A stretch of DNA of 64,000 bases, from positions 62,001-126,000 of the forward strand of contig CAMDEM010000002.1 in the NCBI GenBank assembly GCA_945896675.1. Direction: 5' to 3'. Shown one piece after another: positions 10,006-19,222 of the stretch (position 1 is its first letter; each line of letters begins with the position of its first letter). Both the position numbers and the translations under genes were made by a program. A model generated the notes under the pieces. That model saw nothing but the letters and a program-made list of their open reading frames with translations, made no database searches and had not been told where the DNA came from. The DNA is from Cyanobium sp. NIES-981 (GTDB lineage Bacteria > Cyanobacteriota > Cyanobacteriia > PCC-6307 > Cyanobiaceae).

Positions 10006-11961
10006 TCAGCCAAGGGTATCGCTTGTTTGCCTTGCTGAGGAGGTGCGCCTGCGATCCAATTCCATCCAAAGAAGCAAGGCCGCTGAATCGGCTTTGCTGA
10101 CGCCTGGGATTCGGCTTGCTTGACCCAGGGTTTGGGGCTGTACCTTGGAAAGCTTTTCTCTAGCTTCTTTTGATAGTGTGGTGATTGACTCGTAGTCAAC
10201 AAACGCTGGCATTTGGCGGTTTGTTTCTTTTTTTATGCGTTCTACCTGTTGCCTTTGCCTTGCTAGATAGCCGCTGTATTTGATGTCAATTTCAACAGCT
10301 TCGCGTACGTCTTTTGGCATGGCGCTATCAATTAAACCATGGCAAGCTAAATCGGCACTGTGTATTCCTGGCCTGCGTAGTAGTTCGGTTAACGTGATTG
10401 ATCCTTTTATGCCTGCATTTTTTTCTGCCAACACTTTTTTTGCTACGGGATCACTTTCCTTTAGCCTCGTATTATTTAGCCGATTTTTTTCTGCTTCAAT
10501 CGCTTCTTGTTTGGCGCTATAGGTTAACCAGCGGGTGTCGTCGATTAGGCCGAGTTCTCGTCCTAAGGGTGTTAATCGTCTGTCTGCATTGTCCCCTCTG
10601 AGGAGCAGCCTGTATTCGCTTCGACTCGTTAATACCCGATAGGGTTCCCGAAGATCCTGGTTCACCAGATCATCGATCATCGTTCCAATATAGCTGTCTT
10701 CCCTGGGAAAGTAAACAGCTTTTTCTCCCTTGATATAGCGGACTGCGTTGAGTCCGGCCACTAAGCCTTGGGCAGCTGCCTCTTCGTAGCCGGTGGTTCC
10801 ATTCAGTTGACCAGCTGAAAATAGGCCAGCAACCCTTTTTGTTTCCAGGTTTGGTTTGAGTTGGGTGGCCGGGAGATAGTCGTAGTCAACGGCATAGGCT
10901 GGCCGCAGCATCACACATTTTTCTAATCCTGGGAGTGTTCGCAGTAGTTCTAGTTGTAATTGTTCTGGTAGCCCCGTAGAAAATCCCTGCACGTAGATTT
11001 CAGGTGTATCTCGTCCTTCCGGCTCGAGGAAGATCTGATGGCTATTTTTGTCGCTAAAACGAACTACTTTGTCTTCGATTGATGGGCAATAGCGTGGGCC
11101 TGCGCTATCGACAAAACCTCCGTAAATTGGTGTTAGGTGAAGGTTTTCCTTGATCAGTGCATGGGTCGCCAGGGTTGTACGGGTGATGTGGCATGCCATC
11201 TGTTCGCCGCTCACCCAAGCCGAAGGATCAAAGGAGAAGAACCGATCGGCCGCATCACTGGGTTGTTCTTCTAGTTGGTCGAGAGCGATGCTGCGCCGGT
11301 CCACCCGGGCAGGGGTTCCCGTTTTCAGGCGTCCCATTGTAAATCCAAGTTCTCGTAGCGCTTTGGTTAAGCCCTCTGCTGCTTGCTCACCTGCGCGCCC
11401 GGCGGCCATCGAGCGTGATCCTACCCAGATCTTTCCTCCTAGGAATGTGCCAGCGGTCAGGATCACTGCCAACGCGCCATAGGTGCTGCCAAAGTAGGTG
11501 TGGATGCCTGTGACCGTTGCTTGAGCTTGGCCGTTGTTTGGTCCTTTGGATTCTCCTTCGATCTTGAGGCCAGTGACCATGGCTTCACGCAGGGCCAGAT
11601 TGGGGGTCCCTTGTAGAAGTTGCAGCATCTGCCGTGCGTATTGGCGCTTGTCCGTTTGGGCGCGTAGCGCCCAAACGGCAGGACCTCGGCTGCCATTCAG
11701 TAAGCGTTTCTGCAGGGCGGTGGCGTCGGCGAGCCGGCCGATCACGCCTCCAAGGGCATCGACCTCATGGACTAATTGGCTTTTGGCGGGGCCCCCAACG
11801 GCTGGGTTGCAGGGCTGCCAGGCAATCCGATCAAGGTTGAGCGTAAACAGGCCCGTTGAAAGCCCAAGCCGCGCGCTCGTCAAAGCAGCTTCGCAGCCGG
11901 CGTGCCCCCCCCCGACGACGATCACGTCGAAGGATTCTGTGGGGAGTGTCACTGATTTCAT
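10006..11961 (-). CDS. mnmG: tRNA uridine 5-carboxymethylaminomethyl modification enzyme MnmG (GidA)
   Basis: With MnmE it installs the carboxymethylaminomethyl group on wobble U34 of several tRNAs, using FAD, NADH, methylene-tetrahydrofolate and glycine. The 651 residues begin with the FAD-binding [17 protein letters not shown] and contain the family signature [20 protein letters not shown], the CPSIEDK motif, and [17 protein letters not shown]. The C-terminal helical domain is complete. It starts with ATG at 11961, 67 bases from the divergent O-antigen-ligase-like gene. Confidence 0.97.
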   Translation of the reverse strand: MKSVTLPTESFDVIVVGGGHAGCEAALTSARLGLSTGLFTLNLDRIAWQPCNPAVGGPAKSQLVHEVDALGGVIGRLADATALQKRLLNGSRGPAVWALRAQTDKRQYARQMLQLLQGTPNLALREAMVTGLKIEGESKGPNNGQAQATVTGIHTYFGSTYGALAVILTAGTFLGGKIWVGSRSMAAGRAGEQAAEGLTKALRELGFTMGRLKTGTPARVDRRSIALDQLEEQPSDAADRFFSFDPSAWVSGEQMACHITRTTLATHALIKENLHLTPIYGGFVDSAGPRYCPSIEDKVVRFSDKNSHQIFLEPEGRDTPEIYVQGFSTGLPEQLQLELLRTLPGLEKCVMLRPAYAVDYDYLPATQLKPNLETKRVAGLFSAGQLNGTTGYEEAAAQGLVAGLNAVRYIKGEKAVYFPREDSYIGTMIDDLVNQDLREPYRVLTSRSEYRLLLRGDNADRRLTPLGRELGLIDDTRWLTYSAKQEAIEAEKNRLNNTRLKESDPVAKKVLAEKNAGIKGSITLTELLRRPGIHSADLACHGLIDSAMPKDVREAVEIDIKYSGYLARQRQQVERIKKETNRQMPAFVDYESITTLSKEAREKLSKVQPQTLGQASRIPGVSKADSAALLLWMELDRRRTSSARQTSDTLG

Positions 11962-12028
11962 GGTTTTAATCTATTGCCTAGGTGGACGGTGGTTGTTGGT
12001 ATAAGATTAGAATACTATTTGCCCCATT

Positions 12029-13258
12029 ATGCGGAAAAGCTTTTATTTCCCGTTTCTTGTATTTTGCTTCTATTGTTTTCTCTTAATTTTGCCGGGAGCG
12101 TATAGCTTATTGGCTGTCTTGCTTGGGACAGTTTCGATCGCAGTTTTGCTTTTCTTAAGGCCGCTAGCTTTTCCCAGTTCAGATCGTCTTTTTGCTTTAT
12201 TTCTAGCTCTCTATCCATTGTTGATGATTCCCTCCTTGCTGTTCAAGGGAGGCACTTGGGATTTCTTTGATTATCCGGTAAGGGCTTTGCTGTTCATACC
12301 CTTGATTATTGCTTTACGTTCTTTGGCTAATGCAGGTGAATTTCAAAAAGCCTTGCTTCTTGGATGTAACGTTGGTGGAATCCTTTCGGCTTTGTTCTGT
12401 TTAAAGCTTGTTTTGCTTGACAATGTAGTGGGGGTGGGCTTACCTGTTGCGGCTTCGATTGCCTATGGGCAGATTGCAGCTATTATGGGGTTAATTTCCT
12501 TTTCTTTCTTGTTCAAGGAGGCTCTGCCGGTAAGAAGGGTTATTGCATGGCTTGGTTTTTTCGGATCGGTCTTCACAGTAACTGCATCCAGCTCTACGGG
12601 TGCCCTCCTGGGTTTTGTCTTTGGGTTAATGGCTCTTGTGCTATTCCACTTGAAAGACCATCTGAATCGCTTTCACATCTTTGGAGTTTTTGTAGCTGCT
12701 TTGTTGGCAGTAGTAGTTTTGTTACCGCTGGTCTTTGTTGATCTACCGAGAATTATTTCTGAAGTCCAGAGCTATAAAACTGGAGCTCAGGTGTTCACGA
12801 GTCAGGGTCAGCGTCTTCTTCTCTGGGGCATGGCAATTAAAGAAATCTTTATGTCACCTGTTTTTGGTATTGGACCTGGGAATTTCGATGCCGTGATGCA
12901 TCGATACTGTGCAGTTAATCCATGTACGAGTGATTTCAGTGGTTTTCATGGTGTTCACAATCAATTCCTTGATAGTGGAATGAATGCTGGCATGGTTGGC
13001 CTTTTGGGACTAATGCTGTCTTACTTGGGACCTGTGTTTCTCTTTGTTAGACGCATTTCAAGCCCACTCTCTTCTTGTTGTTCATCGGAAGCTGCAAGAG
13101 CCGGGGTGGCTGTGATTCTTGCTGGTATGGTTTCTGGCCTTTCCCAAGTTTTGTATGGACACAATATTTCAGTGCTCTCCTATTTTCTGACGATTACTTT
13201 TTTGTGGTATTTGGCAAGCCAACCACCGTTTTCATCGACTAGATTTGGCAAGGGTTAA
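12029..13258 (+). CDS. O-antigen ligase/polymerase-family membrane protein (WaaL/Wzy-like)
   Basis: A 409-residue polytopic protein with about ten to twelve hydrophobic segments. The periplasmic loop before the last membrane segments has the RLLLWGMAIKEIFMSPVFGIGPGNF motif, followed by HGVHNQFLDSGMNAG. The R-x4-W, GxGxxxF and catalytic-type His of this pattern are typical of Wzy_C/WaaL proteins, which transfer or polymerise undecaprenyl-linked glycans. It sits between mnmG and dnaB and is AT-rich relative to them. Its last 20 bases overlap the convergent gene at 13239. Ligase and polymerase cannot be told apart from sequence alone. Confidence 0.85.
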   Translation: MRKSFYFPFLVFCFYCFLLILPGAYSLLAVLLGTVSIAVLLFLRPLAFPSSDRLFALFLALYPLLMIPSLLFKGGTWDFFDYPVRALLFIPLIIALRSLANAGEFQKALLLGCNVGGILSALFCLKLVLLDNVVGVGLPVAASIAYGQIAAIMGLISFSFLFKEALPVRRVIAWLGFFGSVFTVTASSSTGALLGFVFGLMALVLFHLKDHLNRFHIFGVFVAALLAVVVLLPLVFVDLPRIISEVQSYKTGAQVFTSQGQRLLLWGMAIKEIFMSPVFGIGPGNFDAVMHRYCAVNPCTSDFSGFHGVHNQFLDSGMNAGMVGLLGLMLSYLGPVFLFVRRISSPLSSCCSSEAARAGVAVILAGMVSGLSQVLYGHNISVLSYFLTITFLWYLASQPPFSSTRFGKG

Positions 13259-14126
13259 TACGTTCTTGAAGTAATCTGCAAATATCGATCCGCCCAAACG
13301 ATTCGAAGTCGCGTTTGTGGGAGACCCCGGAAATATGGATGAAGGTTTCTTCGATTAATTGCAATGACCACCTTGAGTCTATCGTGTTAGTTTTAAAAAA
13401 TTCTTGAGCACTTATTGTTCGATATTTTGTCTCGGCGATGTCAGAAGCGGCCAGGTGCTTGTAGACGCTTGCCCAATTCTTGCCTCCGGTGTCGAGTCCA
13501 TGGAGTGCATCGGGTAAAAAGTTGAAGTTGAAGCTGTCAAGCCCTTGGCCTGAACGGCTCGCGAAAAAAACAAAGCCTGCCCAGATATTCATCGCTAGAC
13601 TATTTTCAATCCAGGATGATTTTGGAATGCCGAATGCAAATGCGTCCGACATGTGATTGGGACGACAGGGTTTTATCGGATAGCAGTCATGGTCGATAAA
13701 TCCTACTCTTTCAAGGTGATTTAGCTTTGCGACGACGTTTCTCCACGTCCAGTTGAGTGCGAGTCCATGGGAACGGCTCGGGTGGTTGACCGGGTTCTTG
13801 GGAAGTTTAATGTAAGCGATGTTTTTTGTTTCACAGGTTCTGCGGATTTCCTTGGAAGCCACGGGATTGTTGCTGTTGTCTGCTACTAGTAGGCTTGTTT
13901 CTGCGCAATAGTGCCCCCAGCTGTCGATTAGTAAATCGATGGTCCACGGTGTATTAAAGGCTATGGTGATGCACAATTCTTTTTCGGCTGAACTGTTTAA
14001 ATACTCTACAGTTGGCCTTGCTGAATGGGTTGCCTTGCGTGCATAGAAATAATTTCTGGCTTGATTTCTGGCTTCTTTGAGTTTGTAGTATAGGGTTCTC
14101 GTTTTAGTCTGTTTTATTTTTCCCAT
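13239..14126 (-). CDS. Glycosyltransferase-like (GT-A) protein
   Basis: A 295-residue protein. The segment ITIAFNTPWTIDLLIDSWGHYC...LLVADNSNNP has the 'interacting beta-strand then D-N-S' layout of GT2-type nucleotide-binding cores. RVGFIDHDCYPIKP at about residue 145 looks like a DxD-type metal site (DHDCYP). The N-terminus is very basic. No close family name is recognised; a surface-glycan role is inferred from the adjacent ligase-like gene. The gene is among the most AT-rich in the window, which may indicate transfer. It starts 50 bases from the dnaB stop codon. Confidence 0.7.
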   Translation of the reverse strand: MGKIKQTKTRTLYYKLKEARNQARNYFYARKATHSARPTVEYLNSSAEKELCITIAFNTPWTIDLLIDSWGHYCAETSLLVADNSNNPVASKEIRRTCETKNIAYIKLPKNPVNHPSRSHGLALNWTWRNVVAKLNHLERVGFIDHDCYPIKPCRPNHMSDAFAFGIPKSSWIENSLAMNIWAGFVFFASRSGQGLDSFNFNFLPDALHGLDTGGKNWASVYKHLAASDIAETKYRTISAQEFFKTNTIDSRWSLQLIEETFIHISGVSHKRDFESFGRIDICRLLQERINPCQI

Positions 14127-14175
14127 GGGAGTGAATCGGCCAAGCCTTTCCGGTGTGATTGATTTGTTCTTCCGG

Positions 14176-15594
14176 CTAGGGAGCCGCTAGGTTCCTAAAC
14201 CTGGTGAACTGTGGCTCAAATAGTAGCTTTACGGTGCCCACGGGTCCATTGCGGTGTTTGGTCACAATCACCTCAGTGATTCCGCGATCAGGGGTTTCGG
14301 GGTTGTAGTACTCGTCCCTGTAAATCATCAGAACCAGGTCGGCGTCTTGTTCGATCGAGCCCGATTCCCTCAGGTCGCTGAGCATGGGCCGTTTGTTCGT
14401 GCGGGATTCCACGCCGCGGCTGAGCTGGGAGAGGGCAATGACGGGAACGTTGAGCTCGCGGGCCATGCCCTTGAGGCCCCTCGTGATCCTGGATAGTTCC
14501 TGGACCCGGTTGTCAGGTGTCGTGCCCTCCATCAGTTGGAGGTAGTCGATCACGATTAGCCCCAGCTCCTTGCCCTGTTCAGCCATTAGGCGCCGGCAGA
14601 GGGAGCGCATTTCTAGGACGCCTGAGTTGGGTTTGTCATCGATGAAAAGTGGCAGTTGGCCGAGGCTATTGATGCCTTGACCCAGCAATGGCCATTCCTC
14701 TTGTTGCAGCCTGCCCGTGCGGAGCCGGCCGCTTTCAATTCCCACTTCCATGGAGAGCAGGCGGTAGGTGAGCTGTTCCTTGCTCATCTCCAGGCTGAAT
14801 ACACAGACCGGCAGTTGGTGGAGCTGGGCCACGTTCTTGGCAATGTTCAACACGATCGATGTCTTCCCCATCGCCGGCCGGCCGGCCACGATGATTAGAT
14901 CGCTGCGCTGGAGCCCCTGGGTGATGGCATCGAGGTCATAAAAGTTGCAGGGAATGCCTGCTACGGCGGTTCCAAGCGACCGGCTCTCGATTTCGTTGAA
15001 GGTGCTGGTGAGGATTTCAGCGGTGGGCGTCAGGCCCACAATCGGCTTTTCCTGGCTAATGGCAAAGATCTTTTGCTCTGCTTCATCCAGTACCTGCTCC
15101 ATAGGCTTGGCTTGATCAAAGCCGAGCTGAATCACTTCGTTGCCCGATTTGATCAGTTGACGCCGTAAAAACTTGTCCATCACCAGCCGTGCCACCTGGT
15201 CGATGGCTGCGGTGGAGAGGGTGCGTTCCACCAATTCCATCAGCCGGCTGCTGCCGCCCACCTTCTCCAGTTGACCGGTATCGGCCAGCCAGGCACACAT
15301 GGCGGTGAGATCGGTCGGCTTGCCCTGGCTGTGCAGCATCAGGGCAGTGCGATAGATCTCGCGGTGGGCTCCGAGGTAAAAGGCGTCCGGCTGCAGCACA
15401 TCCGCCACCCGGCCGATGGCGTCAGGATCCAGCAGGATCCCCCCGAGTACGGCCTCTTCCGCCTCCAGATTCTGGGGCGGAACCGAATCCGGTAGTGCCT
15501 CAAAAGAGGCCTCGTCTCTCCGACCCCGCTGGTTGGAGCGTTGCTTGGAGCGGTCCTCGATGGGCTCGTCCTGGGGGCGGGGCGTGCTCACCAT
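14176..15594 (-). CDS. dnaB: Replicative DNA helicase DnaB
   Basis: The hexameric 5'-3' helicase that unwinds the fork and recruits primase. The 472 residues show the N-terminal domain (PPQNLEAEEAVLGGILLDP), Walker A GRPAMGKTS at about 240, Walker B LIVIDYLQLM and the C-terminal QLSRGVESR and SDLRESGSIEQDADLV motifs. It is full length and carries no intein, unlike DnaB of several other cyanobacteria. It lies downstream of rplI on the same strand. Confidence 0.97.
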   Translation of the reverse strand: MVSTPRPQDEPIEDRSKQRSNQRGRRDEASFEALPDSVPPQNLEAEEAVLGGILLDPDAIGRVADVLQPDAFYLGAHREIYRTALMLHSQGKPTDLTAMCAWLADTGQLEKVGGSSRLMELVERTLSTAAIDQVARLVMDKFLRRQLIKSGNEVIQLGFDQAKPMEQVLDEAEQKIFAISQEKPIVGLTPTAEILTSTFNEIESRSLGTAVAGIPCNFYDLDAITQGLQRSDLIIVAGRPAMGKTSIVLNIAKNVAQLHQLPVCVFSLEMSKEQLTYRLLSMEVGIESGRLRTGRLQQEEWPLLGQGINSLGQLPLFIDDKPNSGVLEMRSLCRRLMAEQGKELGLIVIDYLQLMEGTTPDNRVQELSRITRGLKGMARELNVPVIALSQLSRGVESRTNKRPMLSDLRESGSIEQDADLVLMIYRDEYYNPETPDRGITEVIVTKHRNGPVGTVKLLFEPQFTRFRNLAAP

Positions 15595-15708
15595 GGCTTG
15601 GGGGTGGTCATGGTGATTGGGCCAACCCCTTTCAAGCGGGCTGCGTCAGTGTGAGGCTAATCAGCGGGGCTTTCCTAGGAATGGGGCCCGCTTTCGCAGC
15701 TGGCGAAT

Positions 15709-16167
15709 TTAGTGGCTGGTGACTTCGAGGTTGATTTCGGCAGTCACTTCGGGGTGCAGTTTGACCTGAACCTTGTAGGAGCCGGTGCGGTGAATTTCGG
15801 GAACGGTGATGTTGCGGCGATCGACCTCTTTCTTGGTGGCAGCTTCAATGGCTTCGGCCACGTCTCCGTTGGTCACCGTGCCGAACAGCACGTCGTCGCC
15901 ACCGGTTTGCTTCTTAACGGTGAAGCGGCCAATGGTGTCGAGGGCGGTGCGGAAGGCCACGGCCTCTGCCTTGAGAGCAGCCTGGCGCTCGGCCTCTTTG
16001 GCGCGCCGTGCCTCCACTTGGCGCAGAACAGCCGATGTGACTGCTTGGGCCTTGCCTGTAGGGAGCAGGAAGTTCCGGGCGTAACCAGGGGCGACTTCGA
16101 TGAGGTCGCCGTCCTTGCCCAGGCTGAGAACGTCTTCGTTGAGGACGACTTGTACGCGCTTCGCCAT
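15709..16167 (-). CDS. rplI: 50S ribosomal protein L9
   Basis: A 152-residue L9 with the typical N-terminal domain ([32 protein letters not shown]), a long connecting helix rich in A/E/R and the C-terminal domain ending in [10 protein letters not shown]. It binds 23S rRNA near the L1 stalk base. It is followed by dnaB after 114 bases. The start ATG is at 16167. Confidence 0.97.
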   Translation of the reverse strand: MAKRVQVVLNEDVLSLGKDGDLIEVAPGYARNFLLPTGKAQAVTSAVLRQVEARRAKEAERQAALKAEAVAFRTALDTIGRFTVKKQTGGDDVLFGTVTNGDVAEAIEAATKKEVDRRNITVPEIHRTGSYKVQVKLHPEVTAEINLEVTSH

Positions 16168-16201
16168 GGCTTAAGGGGGGGACGACGTCGAAAGGGATCT
16201 A

Positions 16202-16236
16202 AAAGGATGGGCGGGGCACCGATTCAGGGCGCCCAT
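16202..16236 (-). terminator. Hairpin between desaturase and rplI, possible terminator
   Basis: A 7-bp perfect inverted repeat (ATGGGCG/CGCCCAT at 16207-16213 and 16230-16236), followed on the minus strand by CCTTTT. It could end the desaturase transcript or be part of the rplI leader. The loop is long (16 bases), so termination strength is doubtful. Confidence 0.35.
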
Positions 16237-16256
16237 TTCACAACCGATCTGCAACC

Positions 16257-17267
16257 TTACGCCACGGCCTTTGCAGAGAGAGCCTTGGCCCGTCTGGGGC
16301 TGCGACGGCCGTTGGGATTGGCTGCGGCCGGTAGTCGCACTTGGGTGGCAAGGCCCAGGGCGTGCATCAATTGGATGTGCATCCAGGTGAGATCGATTTG
16401 GCGCCCAAAGCCATGGCGGGCCGAATGGGGGAAGGCGTGGTGGTTGTTGTGCCAGCCCTCGCCGAAGGTTAGGGCTGCAACCCAGGCGTTATTGCGGGAG
16501 CTATCGCCGCTGTTGTGGGGCGCATCACCCCAGTAGTGCGTTACCGAATTCACCAGCCAGGTGCAGTGGTAGACGAGCATCAGGCGCAGGGGGATACCCC
16601 AGAGCACCAGGGCCCAGCCGCCGGCTCCAGTCACCGTTCCAATCCAGAACAGCAGTCCGGCTAGCGGCACTTGCAGCAGCAGGAAGTTGTTGTTCAACCA
16701 GCGGTAGTAGGGGTCTTTGGCCAGGTCACCGGTCAGCTGGGGTACCGCTTGCATGGCGGGGATGTCTTCAAACATCCAGCCCATGTGGGACCACCACAGG
16801 CCTTTGAGGCTGGTGTGATGATCAACATCCGTATCGGAAAACTTGTGGTGATGGCGGTGCAGGCCCACCCAGTCGAGGGGGCCTTGCTGGCAGCTGATCG
16901 CGCCACAGGTGGCGAAAAACCGTTCCAGCCAATGGGGGACCTGGAAGGACCGATGGCTCAGTAGCCGGTGATAGCCGATGGTCACGCCCAGGCAGGCGGT
17001 GACCCAATAGAGCACCAAGACGGTAACGATCGCTTGCCAGCTCCAGAACTGGGGCAACAAGGCAATCAGGGCGAGTCCATGGATGGCGGCCATGAAGCCA
17101 AGGGTTGCCCAATTGACGCTCTTGCGGCCTGGATGGACCGGGCCGCCGCCGCTGGGGTTGCCATGCAGGGCCTCGGCCCGGCGTTTGCCGCGTTCGCCGC
17201 CGTTGATGAAGGCGGGGCGGCGGGTGCCAGCACTGGCCGGCCGAACTGGATTGGCTGTAGCGGCCAT
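16257..17267 (-). CDS. Membrane fatty-acid desaturase (delta-9 type)
   Basis: An acyl-lipid desaturase of the diiron membrane family, introducing a double bond in lipid-bound fatty acids. The three histidine boxes are present: HRLLSH (about 100), HRHHH (about 137) and HNNHH (about 275). Hydrophobic pairs separate them. Length is 336 residues from ATG 17267, preferred to an upstream GTG because MAATANPVRP is a normal start. The N-terminal 50 residues are basic and disordered. It pairs with the second desaturase at 18138; the two share their core motifs but differ clearly at both ends. Confidence 0.93.
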   Translation of the reverse strand: MAATANPVRPASAGTRRPAFINGGERGKRRAEALHGNPSGGGPVHPGRKSVNWATLGFMAAIHGLALIALLPQFWSWQAIVTVLVLYWVTACLGVTIGYHRLLSHRSFQVPHWLERFFATCGAISCQQGPLDWVGLHRHHHKFSDTDVDHHTSLKGLWWSHMGWMFEDIPAMQAVPQLTGDLAKDPYYRWLNNNFLLLQVPLAGLLFWIGTVTGAGGWALVLWGIPLRLMLVYHCTWLVNSVTHYWGDAPHNSGDSSRNNAWVAALTFGEGWHNNHHAFPHSARHGFGRQIDLTWMHIQLMHALGLATQVRLPAAANPNGRRSPRRAKALSAKAVA

Positions 17268-17322
17268 GGCGGACCGACTCCTGATTGATCGATAGAATAG
17301 TACCAATACGGATGCTGATCGG

Positions 17323-18141
17323 GTGGGTTATCGGGAAGAAATCGCATCGGGTCGGGTTGCGTTTGCCCATCTGATCAAGGTGTGGCATGAGCGCAATGGC
17401 TGGAGCCATCGGGTGTTGCCAGCCCTGGCCGAGGCCCTTGATTTGGGCCGGGTGCACAACTCCCAGCTCTCGATGCTGCGCAACGGCAAGCTCGCGGCGC
17501 CAGGGCCTGAGGTGTTTTTGGCCCTGGGGCGCATCAATCAGCTGCTGGCAGCTGAGGTCCGGGCGGGTTCCGTGGGTGACGGGTTGCGGCGTCGACTAGC
17601 CAGTCAGCCCGAGTTGATTGCGGCCCTTGAGGCCTCGGCCCAGCCGGTGCAGGACGAGGGCTCTCCCGTGCTGGGACCTGGCGACCTGATGGAGGTGTTT
17701 GTCGGCCTGCGTCTCCCCCCGGTTGCGTTTGATTTACGCATTGCCGATGGTGAGGCTGGTTGCTTGAGCGCTGCCCTGGCGATGGTATTCACGGCTGGCC
17801 GGCCCTGGCGGCTCTGCAGGGACCAGGTGCTTGCGGCCTATCCCCCAGAGAAACGCCAGCGGCGGGAGCGTTTTGCCGACGTGATGGCGGGTCAGGCGGA
17901 TTACTCCGGCTCTGAATTGGATAGTGAATTGCCGGATCTCAGGCGCACTTTGGCGGCCCTTGGCGCTGCAGGAGAGGGCGAATTGGAAGCGGATCAGTTT
18001 CTCGATCTGCTGCGGCAGAGGGCGCGGCTGCTAGGCATGGCCAGTGGGTCCACAGGAAGCGACGATTTGGCGGCGGCGATACGCCAGGAGCTGGGCCGGC
18101 CGTTCAACAGCATCGAGGGGCCAGGGAGCCCCAGCAGCTAG
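17323..18141 (+). CDS. Protein with N-terminal helix-turn-helix-like region, unknown function
   Basis: A 272-residue protein starting with GTG at 17323. Residues about 12-70 (AHLIKVWHERNGWSHRVLPALAE ... VHNSQLSMLRNGKL) look like an XRE-type DNA-binding fold, with SQLSMLRNGK in the recognition-helix position. The rest is Leu/Ala-rich and helical without a known motif. It is divergent from one desaturase (55 bases apart) and its 3' end overlaps the other by 4 bases. A role in controlling desaturase expression is a guess from this placement. Confidence 0.7.
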   Translation: MGYREEIASGRVAFAHLIKVWHERNGWSHRVLPALAEALDLGRVHNSQLSMLRNGKLAAPGPEVFLALGRINQLLAAEVRAGSVGDGLRRRLASQPELIAALEASAQPVQDEGSPVLGPGDLMEVFVGLRLPPVAFDLRIADGEAGCLSAALAMVFTAGRPWRLCRDQVLAAYPPEKRQRRERFADVMAGQADYSGSELDSELPDLRRTLAALGAAGEGELEADQFLDLLRQRARLLGMASGSTGSDDLAAAIRQELGRPFNSIEGPGSPSS

Positions 18142-19007
18142 GCCCCAGCTTTGTAGCTCGCAACCCTCACCTTTTTGGCCAGGCCCAGGGCCCGCAGCAC
18201 TTTGATGTGTTGCCAGGTGATGTCGAACTCAAACCAGCGCAGGCCGTGGCGAGCCGAATGGGGGAAGGCATGGTGGTTGTTATGCCACCCCTCCCCAAAG
18301 GCCAGGAGCCCCACCCACCAGCAATTGCGGGAGAGGTCTGGGGAGTCGAAATTGCGGTAACCAACGGCGTGGGTGGCCGAATTCACCAGCCAGGTCACGT
18401 GATACACGATCACCAGGCGTAGGGGGATTGCCCAGAGCACCAGGCCCAGGCCACCGCCATGCACTCCGGCCGCTTCGCCATACCAGTAGAGGCCCAGGGC
18501 CAGGGGCAGCTGCACCAGCAGGAACCACCGATCCAGCCAGCGATAGAGGGGATCTTTTTGCAGATCCCCGGTCAGCCGGCCCACGTGTTGGAGGGCAGGG
18601 ATCTCGTGGAGCATCCAGCCGCTATGGGCCCACCACAGACCCCGCCCAGCATCGTGGTGATCGTTGGGTTGGTCTGAAAACTTGTGGTGATGGCGGTGGA
18701 GACCGACCCACTCGATGGGTCCGCTCTGGCAGGCCAGGGCCCCCATCAGCACCAAGATCCGCTCCACCCACTTGGGGGCGACAAAGCTGCGGTGGGTGAC
18801 GAGGCGGTGCAGCCCCAGGGTGACGCCCAACACCGTGATCCAGTAGAGAACTGCCAGGGCTACCACCGCTTGCCAGCTCCAAAAGCGGGGCAAGAGGGCA
18901 AACACAGCGCCCACATGCATCACAAGCATGAAGGTGGTGGTGCCGAATTTGAATTTGCGCTGCCGGGGCGGAAGCGGGGTTCTGCGCTCCTGGACAGCAT
19001 CCCGCAT
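18138..19007 (-). CDS. Second membrane fatty-acid desaturase
   Basis: A 289-residue acyl-lipid desaturase with the same three histidine boxes: HRLVTH, HRHHH and HNNHH. The open frame extends to GTG 19142, but ATG 19007 is preceded by AGGAG at a six-base spacing, so the shorter protein (MRDAVQERRTPLPPRQ...) is chosen. It is close to the desaturase at 16257 and probably has a different positional or chain-length preference. Its 3' end overlaps the HTH-like gene by 4 bases on the opposite strand. Confidence 0.92.
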   Translation of the reverse strand: MRDAVQERRTPLPPRQRKFKFGTTTFMLVMHVGAVFALLPRFWSWQAVVALAVLYWITVLGVTLGLHRLVTHRSFVAPKWVERILVLMGALACQSGPIEWVGLHRHHHKFSDQPNDHHDAGRGLWWAHSGWMLHEIPALQHVGRLTGDLQKDPLYRWLDRWFLLVQLPLALGLYWYGEAAGVHGGGLGLVLWAIPLRLVIVYHVTWLVNSATHAVGYRNFDSPDLSRNCWWVGLLAFGEGWHNNHHAFPHSARHGLRWFEFDITWQHIKVLRALGLAKKVRVASYKAGA

Positions 19008-19222
19008 GCGGGACTCCTGGGATGCGTTGGGCCGATCGACCCTCAGTAGTTGGGCCTGTAGGTCGGACGCAGGGCTTTTGGAGCTCAAAACCAAGGAATC
19101 TCCGGTGGCGCGTTTGCCAAGGTCGATGCCTTGGGCCAGCACTCAGTAACGGCAAAAAATCTAGGTGGAACCGGGTCGACTTCGCCTGAAGGGCACCATG
19201 GGGCCAGCTGGGCGGCCTCGCC

